Shown: piece by piece, positions 42,162 through 50,708 of the stretch | Numbering within the stretch: position 1 is the first letter of the stretch | Layout of the letters: every line of letters begins with the position of its first letter | The notes under the pieces: generated by a model | Seen by the model: the letters and a program-made list of their open reading frames with translations, nothing else | The model's database searches: none | Told to the model about the DNA's origin: nothing | Source of the DNA: a virus | IMG/VR virus record: IMGVR_UViG_3300045118_000327 | Coordinates: 1 to 63,659 of that record | Reading direction: 5' to 3' (one strand) | DNA length: 63,659 nt | Program-made: the position numbers and the translations under genes

Positions 42162-44101
42162 TTAGTTTGTAAAGTTGTAATTTCATTAGCCAATCTAGAA
42201 TCATTTGCTAACGCAAACATTCTATTAACTAATCGTGCGATATTTGCATGCTCATTTTGTCCTTTGTCAACCATGCATAAATATTTCCCACTTGGATATT
42301 CAAAAACTCTTATTGTAGAAGTCTCTACAATATATTCTCTTAATTTACCTTTAACAGTGTAACCACTGACGACCCGCCCGTTGTCTAGTAAAGCATCTTC
42401 CATTTTTTGACAGTTAAATAAAGCAATAGTCTGTGAAAGCATTTCTTGTTCTTTAGTGCGTTCCTCAGCCCATACCTTACGCCCAGTCTCGATAATATAT
42501 TTGATGTCGGATCCAGTAATTCCTACTATATCCGGATCTACTAATATATCAATTATTCGACTCATTGAGGTTACACCGATCAAATTGAGCAGCTTGTTGG
42601 AGTCTTTTACCACATATTTTGATTTGTCTCCAAATGAGATATAATTTCTATTTTTATCTCTTTCCAATCCAATTTTGAAGTCAACGGTTTCCCCAGTTAT
42701 TTCGTCGAGTGCTTGTAATATTATACCGGCTGCTATCGCGCGATGATATCTTAGTGAACACTTACTAACGCTTTCCAGGTAGTTATCGTAGTCCTCATCT
42801 TTATTGTAACATAGCGCTCTCGGTAATACGTCGACAAGTTCGTCTTTATTTATGCGGTAGTCATTTATATAGTTGGTGACCATTGTGGTTCCGGCTGAAT
42901 TTACCTTTTTACGAACTTCCAAAGTAACATTAATGTTCCCAATCTGCATTTTCACTCTGCCGGAATTTTGTGCTTCCGTAATTACTGTTTTGCAGAATGC
43001 AGTAAATATATTCTCAAAATTGAACGAATCATCCCGAAGATTGCGTATAAAGTTACCAAGGAGATATTTAACTTTCACATTATTACTTTTTATTATATGA
43101 GATTCATATTCAATAGAATGCGCTTTAAATGTTACGTCATTAAACGTGAACTCTCCACCAGTTTCTAATTCAGCTATCTTATCAGTGAGTTTCTTTTGTA
43201 TTCCGGCTTGTGCCTTTTCTACTACCGCATCTTCTATTTTCTTTCGTTCATCACGCTTTGCTATCATAGTTAGAGTGGAATTTTCAATTACAATATGTTC
43301 ATGGCCACGTATATATTTATTTAATGCTTCTTCTTCGGGAAATTCAGGATCGGGGCCAATATAGAATACCTTAGGTTGGCCAGTCTTCTCATTCTCATTA
43401 CTACAATACCTATCAGGGTCAGTCCAATTATATGAAGCATTATCCGGTTTTGTAATATAGAATTTTATGGAGTAACCAATCATAGTTGTTCTACAGCCAT
43501 GATTTACTTCTGCATATAAAGCTATTCTGGTATCATCCATTAATTGTATAACGTCTACAATATAATGAATGTAGTCAGGCAATTTTTCATATTTATTAGG
43601 ATCATTAAATAATGATGGTTTATATTGATCTAGTTTATTACAAAGCCAATATAGAGTTTCTATTTTTATTTGTGTCAAAGCAAAGTTACTAAGAAATGAC
43701 GGTAAGTCATTATCTAGAATGTGTTGTTTTAGATCGTCTAGGGTCGAAAACTCTTTTGCTTGTTGTTCTTTATTTCCAATGTCCCCGATAATATTAATAT
43801 ATTTTATATCTTCCTGCTTTGGTACGAATTTTAAATAATATCGCGCATTGCGTAATTTAAATAATTTATATCCAAATTTTTTAGCAGTTGCGTCCGGTAG
43901 TTCAAGATATAAGGCATCATCATACCCGTTAAAACGTAATACCAAATCCTTATTATTTGGTCCGGAGTTATAAATATATGTAAGATTTGAGCCTTTAAAC
44001 ATTGTGAATAAAGCGTCAAATAAATCACGCTCTATTTCTGTTATATTAAGGCCATAAATGTCGTTATAAATCTGTAGGTTTTTTATTAATATTTTACTCA
44101 T
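42158..44101 (-). CDS. Large protein of the Ubl/E1 cassette, unknown family
   Basis: 647 residues, the first gene of the three-gene cassette. No family recognised. Visible features: acidic and Lys-rich regions, a strand-rich middle (about 290-420), Cys-containing stretches (around 430-470, SKCSLRYHRA), and a compact C-terminal domain (about 560-640) with TIRVFEYPSGKYLCMVDKG. It could be the conjugation target, an E2/E3-like partner, or a particle protein; the sequence does not decide. It starts 8 bases after a tRNA-Ser gene. Confidence 0.65.
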   Translation of the reverse strand: MSKILIKNLQIYNDIYGLNITEIERDLFDALFTMFKGSNLTYIYNSGPNNKDLVLRFNGYDDALYLELPDATAKKFGYKLFKLRNARYYLKFVPKQEDIKYINIIGDIGNKEQQAKEFSTLDDLKQHILDNDLPSFLSNFALTQIKIETLYWLCNKLDQYKPSLFNDPNKYEKLPDYIHYIVDVIQLMDDTRIALYAEVNHGCRTTMIGYSIKFYITKPDNASYNWTDPDRYCSNENEKTGQPKVFYIGPDPEFPEEEALNKYIRGHEHIVIENSTLTMIAKRDERKKIEDAVVEKAQAGIQKKLTDKIAELETGGEFTFNDVTFKAHSIEYESHIIKSNNVKVKYLLGNFIRNLRDDSFNFENIFTAFCKTVITEAQNSGRVKMQIGNINVTLEVRKKVNSAGTTMVTNYINDYRINKDELVDVLPRALCYNKDEDYDNYLESVSKCSLRYHRAIAAGIILQALDEITGETVDFKIGLERDKNRNYISFGDKSKYVVKDSNKLLNLIGVTSMSRIIDILVDPDIVGITGSDIKYIIETGRKVWAEERTKEQEMLSQTIALFNCQKMEDALLDNGRVVSGYTVKGKLREYIVETSTIRVFEYPSGKYLCMVDKGQNEHANIARLVNRMFALANDSRLANEITTLQTK

Positions 44102-44109
44102 AATGCTTG

Positions 44110-44200
44110 CGGAGAGTACAGGATTCGAACCTGTGGCCAGTCTTTCGACTGGCGACGGTTTAGCAAACCGTTAGTTTAAACCGGACTCACTCAACTCTCC
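44110..44200 (-). tRNA. tRNA-Ser(GCU)
   Basis: 91-nt class II tRNA. Acceptor GGAGAG/CTCTCC,  anticodon loop TTTGCTAAA gives GCU, long variable arm (GCCAGTC-GAAA-GACTGGC), T-loop GTTCGAATC. The 3' end is G then CA, not CCA, so CCA must be added. Confidence 0.9.
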
Positions 44201-44629
44201 TTATTGATAATCCTTTGTTTGTATAATACCAAATTTATGGAAATATCGCAATGGTCTCCATTTATGGCCATTAACATAAAATCCCCATTTATGATAAGGT
44301 CGTCCACATAGTAATAATGTCCATGCACCACCTTTTGGTATATCCAGATAATGCTTTTTTAACGCAGTAGATTTCCAAATTGAAAAGGCTTTTACATTGA
44401 AACTACCTTCTGGTGTGACATTAGTATAATGACCTTTTAATACTATCGATATGAAATTACATGCATGATCATGAAAGAATCTCCTGTCATCAGATTTCAT
44501 CCAATGGTGTAATCGTACAGAATATCCAAATATTAATAATGTCCATCTATGTAAATATGGACAGTCAGGATATCCTAATTTTTCTTTCCATCTTATTTGG
44601 AATAAACGAAATTTTCGGTAGGGTTTCAT
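44201..44629 (-). CDS. Cupin-like protein
   Basis: 142 residues. HHWMKSDDRRFFHDHACNF and later GRPYHKWGF give a set of His residues (HDH, H) in a strand-rich cupin/double-stranded beta-helix layout seen in small phage proteins. Metal-dependent sugar or small-molecule enzyme activity is possible; substrate unknown. Confidence 0.6.
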   Translation of the reverse strand: MKPYRKFRLFQIRWKEKLGYPDCPYLHRWTLLIFGYSVRLHHWMKSDDRRFFHDHACNFISIVLKGHYTNVTPEGSFNVKAFSIWKSTALKKHYLDIPKGGAWTLLLCGRPYHKWGFYVNGHKWRPLRYFHKFGIIQTKDYQ

Positions 44630-44630
44630 T

Positions 44631-44706
44631 GTCCACGGAACAGGACTCGAACCATGTAGTCTCTGACAGGTAATGCCAGTATCTTGCCAATTAAACGATC
44701 CGTGGA
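44631..44706 (-). tRNA. tRNA-like gene, best read as tRNA-Val(UAC)
   Basis: 76 nt. Acceptor TCCACGG/CCGTGGA is perfect, anticodon stem CTGGC/GTCAG with loop ATTACCT gives UAC. The T-arm has one bulged T (ACA-T-GG pairs with CCTGT), and positions 32, 37 and 38 are atypical. It may be a weak or decaying tRNA. No CCA is encoded. Confidence 0.55.
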
Positions 44707-44814
44707 TACGACGTTTTTAACAGTCAAGCTGCAGGAAACGTCGACAACCCGGAGGGATTACTCCCCGCCGCCACCTAGTTTTAATAAACTAGGAAACAAC
44801 AAATTCTTATACCA
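44707..44814 (-). promoter_or_regulatory. GGTATAAGA motif and structured leader of tRNA unit
   Basis: Minus-strand TGG-TATAAGA at 44805-44813, then a hairpin CCTAGTTT-ATT-AAAACTAGG and a GC-rich hairpin (CGGGGAGTAATCCCTCCG) before the tRNA at 44706. The motif sits where transcription of the tRNA unit would begin. Confidence 0.45.
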
Positions 44815-45444
44815 TTACTTTATTTTGTGCAACAAAAAATGCTTCCAATCCGCATGTCGTACTTCACGAATCAAAGAACTTATAGCAACAGGCCTGGGCT
44901 TGGCAGGTTGTTTTATTAACTTTAAACCTACTTCTTTATTTAATCTATTACCTTTTTTAAAGTTAATATCTTTATGTGTTAATACCATATTGTCCCAAGT
45001 ATGTTTACCACCTTTCGATACTGGCACAACATGATCTATCGACATCTCAGCGGGAGCGAGTTTCCTTCCGGTGTATTGATCAGTAAATTCATCTCGTTCT
45101 TGGATCTGACGTGTGGTAGGATAAGTACCATATGCAATAATAGGCATGGCGTCAAAATGTCTTGCTATAAGAACCGTTGGTGCCCGCACAGTAATACTTG
45201 GTGAATGCAGTGGTATGTCCCATGGTCGTACGGGTAATTGTATCCAATTATCCCATGTAACAGGATTCATACTTATAGGCTTATCGAGATCTGGTTGACC
45301 TTCAACAAGTTCATATTGAATGTCAAGTGCATAACAGTTTATGTCAGCACATAAATCTACAACAGCCTTAGCGATCGTAGAAAATCCTACGGGCATCCAA
45401 GATCTATTTAACTTTAATACTAAAATTTTGTCCATTATTGACAT
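44815..45444 (-). CDS. HNH endonuclease
   Basis: 209 residues. The C-terminal half has IDHVVPVSKGGKHTWDN and NFKKGNRL, the DH...N...K core of a common HNH family without zinc cysteines. N-terminal half starts LVLKLNRSWMPVGF, also typical of that family. Probably a mobile or regulatory nuclease within the tRNA region. Confidence 0.8.
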   Translation of the reverse strand: MSIMDKILVLKLNRSWMPVGFSTIAKAVVDLCADINCYALDIQYELVEGQPDLDKPISMNPVTWDNWIQLPVRPWDIPLHSPSITVRAPTVLIARHFDAMPIIAYGTYPTTRQIQERDEFTDQYTGRKLAPAEMSIDHVVPVSKGGKHTWDNMVLTHKDINFKKGNRLNKEVGLKLIKQPAKPRPVAISSLIREVRHADWKHFLLHKIK

Positions 45445-45460
45445 ATGATTTCTCCTTTCG

Positions 45461-45542
45461 TAGAGGTAGAGGGACTTGAACCCTCAAGGCTTTCGCGGCA
45501 GATTATGATTCTGCTGGGATGCCCAGTTACCCACATACCTCT
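45461..45542 (-). tRNA. tRNA(CAU) with long variable arm (Met or Ile2 identity)
   Basis: 82 nt: acceptor AGAGGTA/TACCTCT, three-base-pair D stem, anticodon stem GCAGA/TCTGC, loop ATCATAA (anticodon CAU), a 12-nt variable region CGCGAAAGCCTT, T-loop TTCAAGT. A CAU anticodon with a class II-like variable region is unusual. The identity could be Met, or Ile if C34 becomes lysidine. Discriminator A, no CCA. Confidence 0.7.
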
Positions 45543-45556
45543 AATAAATATATAAA

Positions 45557-46195
45557 CTATAGATTGTAAGTAACAATAACACTGCTTTCTTCGGCAGTTG
45601 GATTAACATAATATGTAACAACAAGTTTTTTATATTGATGGCTCATTCCAACATTTATAACATGCAATCCTTTTTCAGTATTATAGAAAAAGGCTTTTCC
45701 TATGGCGGCACCTATAAAGAAGGATAATTGGCCGGATTCGGCAGGTAATCGGATAATTCGGTTGATTTGTAAGTATTTGCTGTGTGTAGTGTCGTTGTAA
45801 ACATTACCTGTCGCCATAAATTCAAACCCCGCATAATTGTACCTTCCTCCGATTTCAATAAAATGTGCGCCCAGATTTTTATTGGCAAAGTTCCCATATT
45901 TATTGGCGGGATACGGATAGTAATAGTCGCAAAGCCAAATTGACCCGTCATTGACCAAACTCCAAGCGAATGTAACAGTATTTTCGGAGAAGCGTTCAGA
46001 TATACTTGCATCTGCGGTAATATTGGCGATAAAGTTTTTGGTAGAATATTCAAGATAGCCTCCAATTGTAGGTGTTGCACACAGCTGTATACCTTTTATT
46101 ACATACTGTGATTTGAAACAAGCACCAGAATTAAATTGCGCTTGTCCGATAGATATAAATAACAATAAAAATAAAAAAATAAATATGCGTTTCAT
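45557..46195 (-). CDS. Secreted outer-membrane-like beta-barrel protein
   Basis: 212 residues. Residues 1-20 are a signal peptide ending GQAQF. The mature part has alternating hydrophobic strands with many Tyr, Asn and Thr, and ends in an aliphatic-aromatic strand (VIVTYNL), as outer-membrane barrels do. No exact family. Phage-encoded envelope proteins can change receptors or block superinfection. It ends in TAG. Confidence 0.55.
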   Translation of the reverse strand: MKRIFIFLFLLLFISIGQAQFNSGACFKSQYVIKGIQLCATPTIGGYLEYSTKNFIANITADASISERFSENTVTFAWSLVNDGSIWLCDYYYPYPANKYGNFANKNLGAHFIEIGGRYNYAGFEFMATGNVYNDTTHSKYLQINRIIRLPAESGQLSFFIGAAIGKAFFYNTEKGLHVINVGMSHQYKKLVVTYYVNPTAEESSVIVTYNL

Positions 46196-46231
46196 ATTGT
46201 TCCTTATATAATGATTATTGTTCGCTATTTA

Positions 46232-47026
46232 TTAAAGTGTTTTAAATTGTTCTTTTATCATCTTCGCAAATGACGTGAATACTGGCGAAGATGATAAATC
46301 TGTTTGCCAGGCCAACCCATTTTCTACAAGATCATAAGTATGTTTAATATAAGCTCCTGGTATTGCTTTGTTGTTTTCATCACGATCGCGCCCCATTAAC
46401 CACAGAATATCGGAGACTTTAATAGCTGCCCGATGATCGTGTGTGATTACTATAATGGTATTTAATTCATGTAGGTTTGCGACTTCGGTTATTAATGTAC
46501 AGATTTCATCTATCATTAAAGGATCAAGTCCAGAAAAGGGTTCATCCATCAATAAAAAATGTTCGCTACATAGTAATTGTTGTATGATGGCTATTCGTTG
46601 CCGCTGTCCTCCAGATAACTGTGATGGGTATAAATGTGTCTGTGCTTTTAAATCAAACCGCTCCAGAAATATACGTGCTTTTTCAGGAGTATCCTTTCTA
46701 TTTCGCCCAGCCAACAGTAAATTGGAAATAACTGTGCGATGTGCGAAGAGAGGATAGTTCTGAGCTACGACGCCAACACTGCCGGGGGTTACTTCTATAT
46801 TTTTCTCAGTGATACGAACTGTTCCTGTCGTGGGCTTCTGCAGACCAGATAGTATACGAAATAGTTGAGTTTTGCCTATTCCTGATGGGCCCAATAATCC
46901 TACAACTTGCCCATGTCCGACGTTATTTTTAATTTCGCCGTTTACATTTTTGAGAATCTGTCGATTGCCGTATGTTAAAGAAACGTTTTCTATACGAAGC
47001 AAAGTTTCTTTTGTTATCCGTTTCAT
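46232..47026 (-). CDS. ABC transporter ATPase, NitT/TauT type
   Basis: 264 residues from the ATG at 47026 (ATGA overlap with the permease stop, which decides the start). Walker A GPSGIGKT (46-53), signature LSGGQ (137-141), Walker B LLMDEP (158-163), switch His196. It is the energy unit for the permease encoded immediately before it; the pair belongs to the nitrate/taurine/aliphatic-sulfonate importer class. The five genes run as one operon from 51376. Confidence 0.85.
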   Translation of the reverse strand: MKRITKETLLRIENVSLTYGNRQILKNVNGEIKNNVGHGQVVGLLGPSGIGKTQLFRILSGLQKPTTGTVRITEKNIEVTPGSVGVVAQNYPLFAHRTVISNLLLAGRNRKDTPEKARIFLERFDLKAQTHLYPSQLSGGQRQRIAIIQQLLCSEHFLLMDEPFSGLDPLMIDEICTLITEVANLHELNTIIVITHDHRAAIKVSDILWLMGRDRDENNKAIPGAYIKHTYDLVENGLAWQTDLSSSPVFTSFAKMIKEQFKTL

Positions 47027-47808
47027 GTTCTTTCCCTCGTAATAAATGCGTATGGACAAATAGTTTTATTTAGAGCACCGATAGCATAATCAATAAATAA
47101 ACCTAATACAAAGATAGTTATTTGAATAGCAAAAATATCTGCTAATTCAAAATGTTTGTTACTATCAAGTAAAAATTTACCTACACCGCCCTCGGATCTA
47201 GCAACTCCTTCAACCATAGTAAGCATCATCCATCCCATAGCAAAGTTTTGTTGTAATACCTCGATTGCATCGCTAGCGCGCCCCAAAACAATGATTTCAA
47301 ATACTGCGCGCCATTCGTTCATTTGTAATGTACGTGCATAGTCGAACTCACTTTTTGGAATTGCTTCTATAACCGCCATCATTGAAGTGACGAAAAACAC
47401 GGACATACCAAATACTTCCAACATCAATTTAAGTTGGTGCCCACCACTAGCGATTAACGTAAATAAAAATGTAAAACCAACTAGTCCTAAAAAACGACCT
47501 TTTGTCACAAACATTGCTATAGGTCTGAAAAAAGGCATTACTGTTGCATATGTCAATCCTAATGAAACGATCAATGTAATACCTATCGCTTGCAAACATA
47601 AAATAAAACTTGTGATAAGTTCTTGCCCGAAACCATTGTACCATATCTTGCTAAAGCTAGCTAAAACTTCTAATGGTTTAGGAACCACGTATGAGGGCCA
47701 AATCCACCATACTGCAACAGCTATGGCAAGTTGAATTGCTGCCATAGAAGTCATAATTGATTTGGACATAACCTTGTTTGGTGAAAACATTTCCAATGTA
47801 AGGTTCAT
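47023..47808 (-). CDS. ABC transporter permease, NitT/TauT type
   Basis: 261 residues with about six membrane spans. The coupling (EAA-like) loop is in the YARTLQMNEWRAVFEIIVLG segment, which contacts the ATPase. Lies between the substrate-binding/OmpA gene and the ATPase gene. Confidence 0.8.
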   Translation of the reverse strand: MNLTLEMFSPNKVMSKSIMTSMAAIQLAIAVAVWWIWPSYVVPKPLEVLASFSKIWYNGFGQELITSFILCLQAIGITLIVSLGLTYATVMPFFRPIAMFVTKGRFLGLVGFTFLFTLIASGGHQLKLMLEVFGMSVFFVTSMMAVIEAIPKSEFDYARTLQMNEWRAVFEIIVLGRASDAIEVLQQNFAMGWMMLTMVEGVARSEGGVGKFLLDSNKHFELADIFAIQITIFVLGLFIDYAIGALNKTICPYAFITRERT

Positions 47809-47826
47809 TTTATTCCTTGAATTAGA

Positions 47827-47853
47827 GCAACCGCCAGGATTACTGACGGTTGC
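47827..47853 (-). promoter_or_regulatory. Intercistronic stem-loop after substrate-binding gene
   Basis: GCAACCGTCAG, loop TAATC, CTGGCGGTTGC: 11 base pairs with one G-U in the minus-strand RNA, without a T run. Such stem-loops after binding-protein genes commonly protect the upstream RNA and lower expression of the permease. Confidence 0.55.
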
Positions 47854-47877
47854 CCGAAATTTTTGATTACTTGTGAA

Positions 47878-49668
47878 TTACTCTGTGCCAGTTACTATTT
47901 CGACACGTCTGTTTTTGGCACGTCCTGTCTCTGTATCATTGTCAGCCACTGGCCGGGTTTGACCGTGTGCAACAATATTTAATCGACCTTCCGGGAATAA
48001 ATCTTGGTATTTCCCTTCAAGCCAATACTGTACAGCTTGTGCGCGATCTGCCGATAAACGCATATTTCCTTCAGGAGTACCAGTATTATCAGTATGTCCA
48101 TGAATTACAGCTTTCAATGACAAGCTGACCGCAAGCTCATCTTTTAATGCTTCGAGAGTGTTCTCTTGGCCTGCACGTATAGCTGATCTACCGATTTCGA
48201 ATTGAATACTATATTTACGTTTGCCGACAACTTCTTTTAAGGTACTTCCCTTTTTGAACGTAAAACGATCTGCCGTAGAGGTATTTGTGTTGGTTTCTTT
48301 TGCAACAGCTAATACATACGAACCATCGATAGCGATTTCTGGCGCTGGTACGCTTGGTACAAGTTTTGGATATTGCTGAATTACAACATTACCAAATGCG
48401 ACGTAGGTAGATTTAAATAATCCCGAAGGACCAAACAAAAGTACCATATCTGCAATATTGTTTGGTTTTGAACCGCCTAATTGCACTACTGAACCGTGTT
48501 TATTTAGTTCTTCTGTACCATCATGATATCGTAACCAGTATTCAGCATCCTTCTCCTTATATACACTGGCCGAGATTTCTGCTGCGCGTTGTTTTGCGGC
48601 ATCGTATCTTTTTATTTGATCTCCGGCTTCGCCAATAGCTCGAAGCATTCCTTCAACCATTTTACGATTGTCTTTGCACCACACATCGATCCCAATAATA
48701 GCATTTGGCATTTGCCCCGCATATTCACGTGTGCTTACGATATTTATGATATCTTGGTCGCATTGTTCGACGACATTCACATCACCAGGAGTCCAAGTAA
48801 CTGTACCTTGAACTTTGATACGTTGTGTTTTTCCAGTTTTCTTGCCATTAATAACTACTGGACGATCTTCTTCATATCCCGCAATTAATTTAGCTGGCGC
48901 ATCTAAAAAGTCATTAGCAGCAACCCAATTTACAGCATTAGGATCGTAAGTGGTTTCATCAGGATTATTTGGAATGCCGTTGTCACCAGTATATTTCATT
49001 GCAATATTCCAGTCGCCATCTCGTAGATAACCGGATATGACACAACCGCGCATAGACCCAGGATTCTTTTTCCACTCCGGTGGCCCCATCAATTTATCTT
49101 CACCATAAGAATAACCGGCTGAACCTATGACTTTAGCACGATATTCAGTGCCGAGTTTTTCTAGTACTGGATTGAGTGCGGCTATAAATTGTGCAGCACC
49201 ATCTCCCATTACAGCAACAAATGCAGGTTTTTCTGATGGATATGGATTTCCGTCTTTGAGCTCAGTTGCAAATGCCACTAGGTCTGCCTTCATTTTTTCA
49301 CAATCATCTTGTCGCTCTAGTGTAATATTAACCCCGTACTTTTCCATAAGCGACCCCGATGTGGTAACAATACCACCATTGGCAAGCATCAGAGAAAACT
49401 GTGAATTCCAGGCCATTATTTCATACTTGAAAGTTGTGTTTGTAGCAGGTGCTGGGTCTGCCGACGGAAGCGGAAGTTCCGCTGCAATACTTTTTGTATT
49501 TGCAATATTTCCCAGATTTACCCTTTTTGCTACAACTGCCTTGGCGGGTTCTTTGCCGGGAATATATTGGTTAAGAGGTCCAAAAAATAACAAATAGAAT
49601 AATGTTCCAACTATTGCCATAATAATAAGCAGCCTTCCGGCTGGGCGTATTCCGGTTCCTTCGTTCAT
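47878..49668 (-). CDS. Substrate-binding protein fused to OmpA peptidoglycan-binding domain
   Basis: 596 residues. Membrane anchor at 13-29, then a substrate-binding-protein fold over about 70-430 (ABC importer type II), a linker, and an OmpA-like domain from about 490 (HGHTDNTGTPEGNMRLSADR, then HGQTRPVADNDT and NRRVEI) that binds peptidoglycan. Sits directly upstream of the permease gene and so probably feeds it. A binding protein tethered to both membrane and cell wall is a rare design, here in a phage. Confidence 0.8.
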   Translation of the reverse strand: MNEGTGIRPAGRLLIIMAIVGTLFYLLFFGPLNQYIPGKEPAKAVVAKRVNLGNIANTKSIAAELPLPSADPAPATNTTFKYEIMAWNSQFSLMLANGGIVTTSGSLMEKYGVNITLERQDDCEKMKADLVAFATELKDGNPYPSEKPAFVAVMGDGAAQFIAALNPVLEKLGTEYRAKVIGSAGYSYGEDKLMGPPEWKKNPGSMRGCVISGYLRDGDWNIAMKYTGDNGIPNNPDETTYDPNAVNWVAANDFLDAPAKLIAGYEEDRPVVINGKKTGKTQRIKVQGTVTWTPGDVNVVEQCDQDIINIVSTREYAGQMPNAIIGIDVWCKDNRKMVEGMLRAIGEAGDQIKRYDAAKQRAAEISASVYKEKDAEYWLRYHDGTEELNKHGSVVQLGGSKPNNIADMVLLFGPSGLFKSTYVAFGNVVIQQYPKLVPSVPAPEIAIDGSYVLAVAKETNTNTSTADRFTFKKGSTLKEVVGKRKYSIQFEIGRSAIRAGQENTLEALKDELAVSLSLKAVIHGHTDNTGTPEGNMRLSADRAQAVQYWLEGKYQDLFPEGRLNIVAHGQTRPVADNDTETGRAKNRRVEIVTGTE

Positions 49669-50708
49669 GATCGATTCTTTCGTAAATATTTGGATGTTGT
49701 GGTTGATTGTGATTTTGATTCTATTGGCACTTGTTGCGCCGAGGGTAATTCGTTTAACAAAGGAGCGAGTTCTTCATTACCGACAAGTAATGCTTTTGTG
49801 TCGCCTAGCAACAAACTATCTACTTTGCTTTCCCATAATTCAAGTTCCTTTAATGTGTCTGCTTCAAAGGCCATATTAGCTAGATCAACACCCTCAATAA
49901 ATGGAGTTGCAACTTCCATGAATTGATCGATTTCTCCAAGTTTCTGCCCATAATCATTGAGTAGATTTTCAACTGTTTGATCATATAGCTTTTTATCATC
50001 AGATGCATCGCGAATAAAGGACATTGCCGCAGTCATGGCTTTGTGACCAGTGGTTACTGCCGCGGTTTGTCGCTCGAGAGTATCTACATTTTGTTTGATG
50101 TCTTCATACATAAATTCAGAGACTTCTCGCATCTTGTTCAACATACGCATCAAACTCTCCAGCTTTGTGTAGAGCTGCTGTAACGTGATGTTTGATTCTT
50201 TCAACCTTCCAGCACTACGTGCATTTAATACTAATGCCGCTTTTTTACCAGAAGTTTTTGCCGCCTTTGCCATCGAAATAGACCGCTGACGATCTCTCTC
50301 GTTGGTGTCAATGGTGACTTTTAATTGCCCCATCTGACCTCGGAGATTCTTTATTTGTTTTTCAATTAAGACAAGTTTATCAGCTAATTTATCTACATAA
50401 TTTTTTAATATACCGATCGGATCAATAGTAATGAAAATCCCAGTGACCCAACGCATAATAAGTTTAAATGAACCAAAAAATAAGGTCCAAAATCGCTTAC
50501 TTGTTAAGATCGTACCTACAATAACTACAGTCATAAAAAGAAACGCTGCCGTTAATGTATTTTCTAACAAACCAATAATAAATGGTAATGCTAGATTTAG
50601 TCCGTATAAAGCTGCCGCCGCTAATGCTACTGCGACAATCATACCAAATGTGCCCTCTTTGCGTTGCCAGAATGACTTCGCGAGACCATCAGATAATCCT
50701 GGTGTCAT
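49665..50708 (-). CDS. Membrane protein with long coiled coil
   Basis: 347 residues. Three hydrophobic spans between 20 and 100, then a long coiled coil (about 110-260) and a short tail. ATGA overlaps on both sides. Probably an envelope scaffold for the neighbouring transporter; function unknown. Confidence 0.6.
   Translation of the reverse strand: MTPGLSDGLAKSFWQRKEGTFGMIVAVALAAAALYGLNLALPFIIGLLENTLTAAFLFMTVVIVGTILTSKRFWTLFFGSFKLIMRWVTGIFITIDPIGILKNYVDKLADKLVLIEKQIKNLRGQMGQLKVTIDTNERDRQRSISMAKAAKTSGKKAALVLNARSAGRLKESNITLQQLYTKLESLMRMLNKMREVSEFMYEDIKQNVDTLERQTAAVTTGHKAMTAAMSFIRDASDDKKLYDQTVENLLNDYGQKLGEIDQFMEVATPFIEGVDLANMAFEADTLKELELWESKVDSLLLGDTKALLVGNEELAPLLNELPSAQQVPIESKSQSTTTSKYLRKNRS

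Noticed and set aside
44631-44706. tRNA-Gly or tRNA-Trp identity for the odd tRNA
   Set aside because: The anticodon loop ATTACCT gives UAC; neither CCA nor a Gly/Trp triplet fits the stem.
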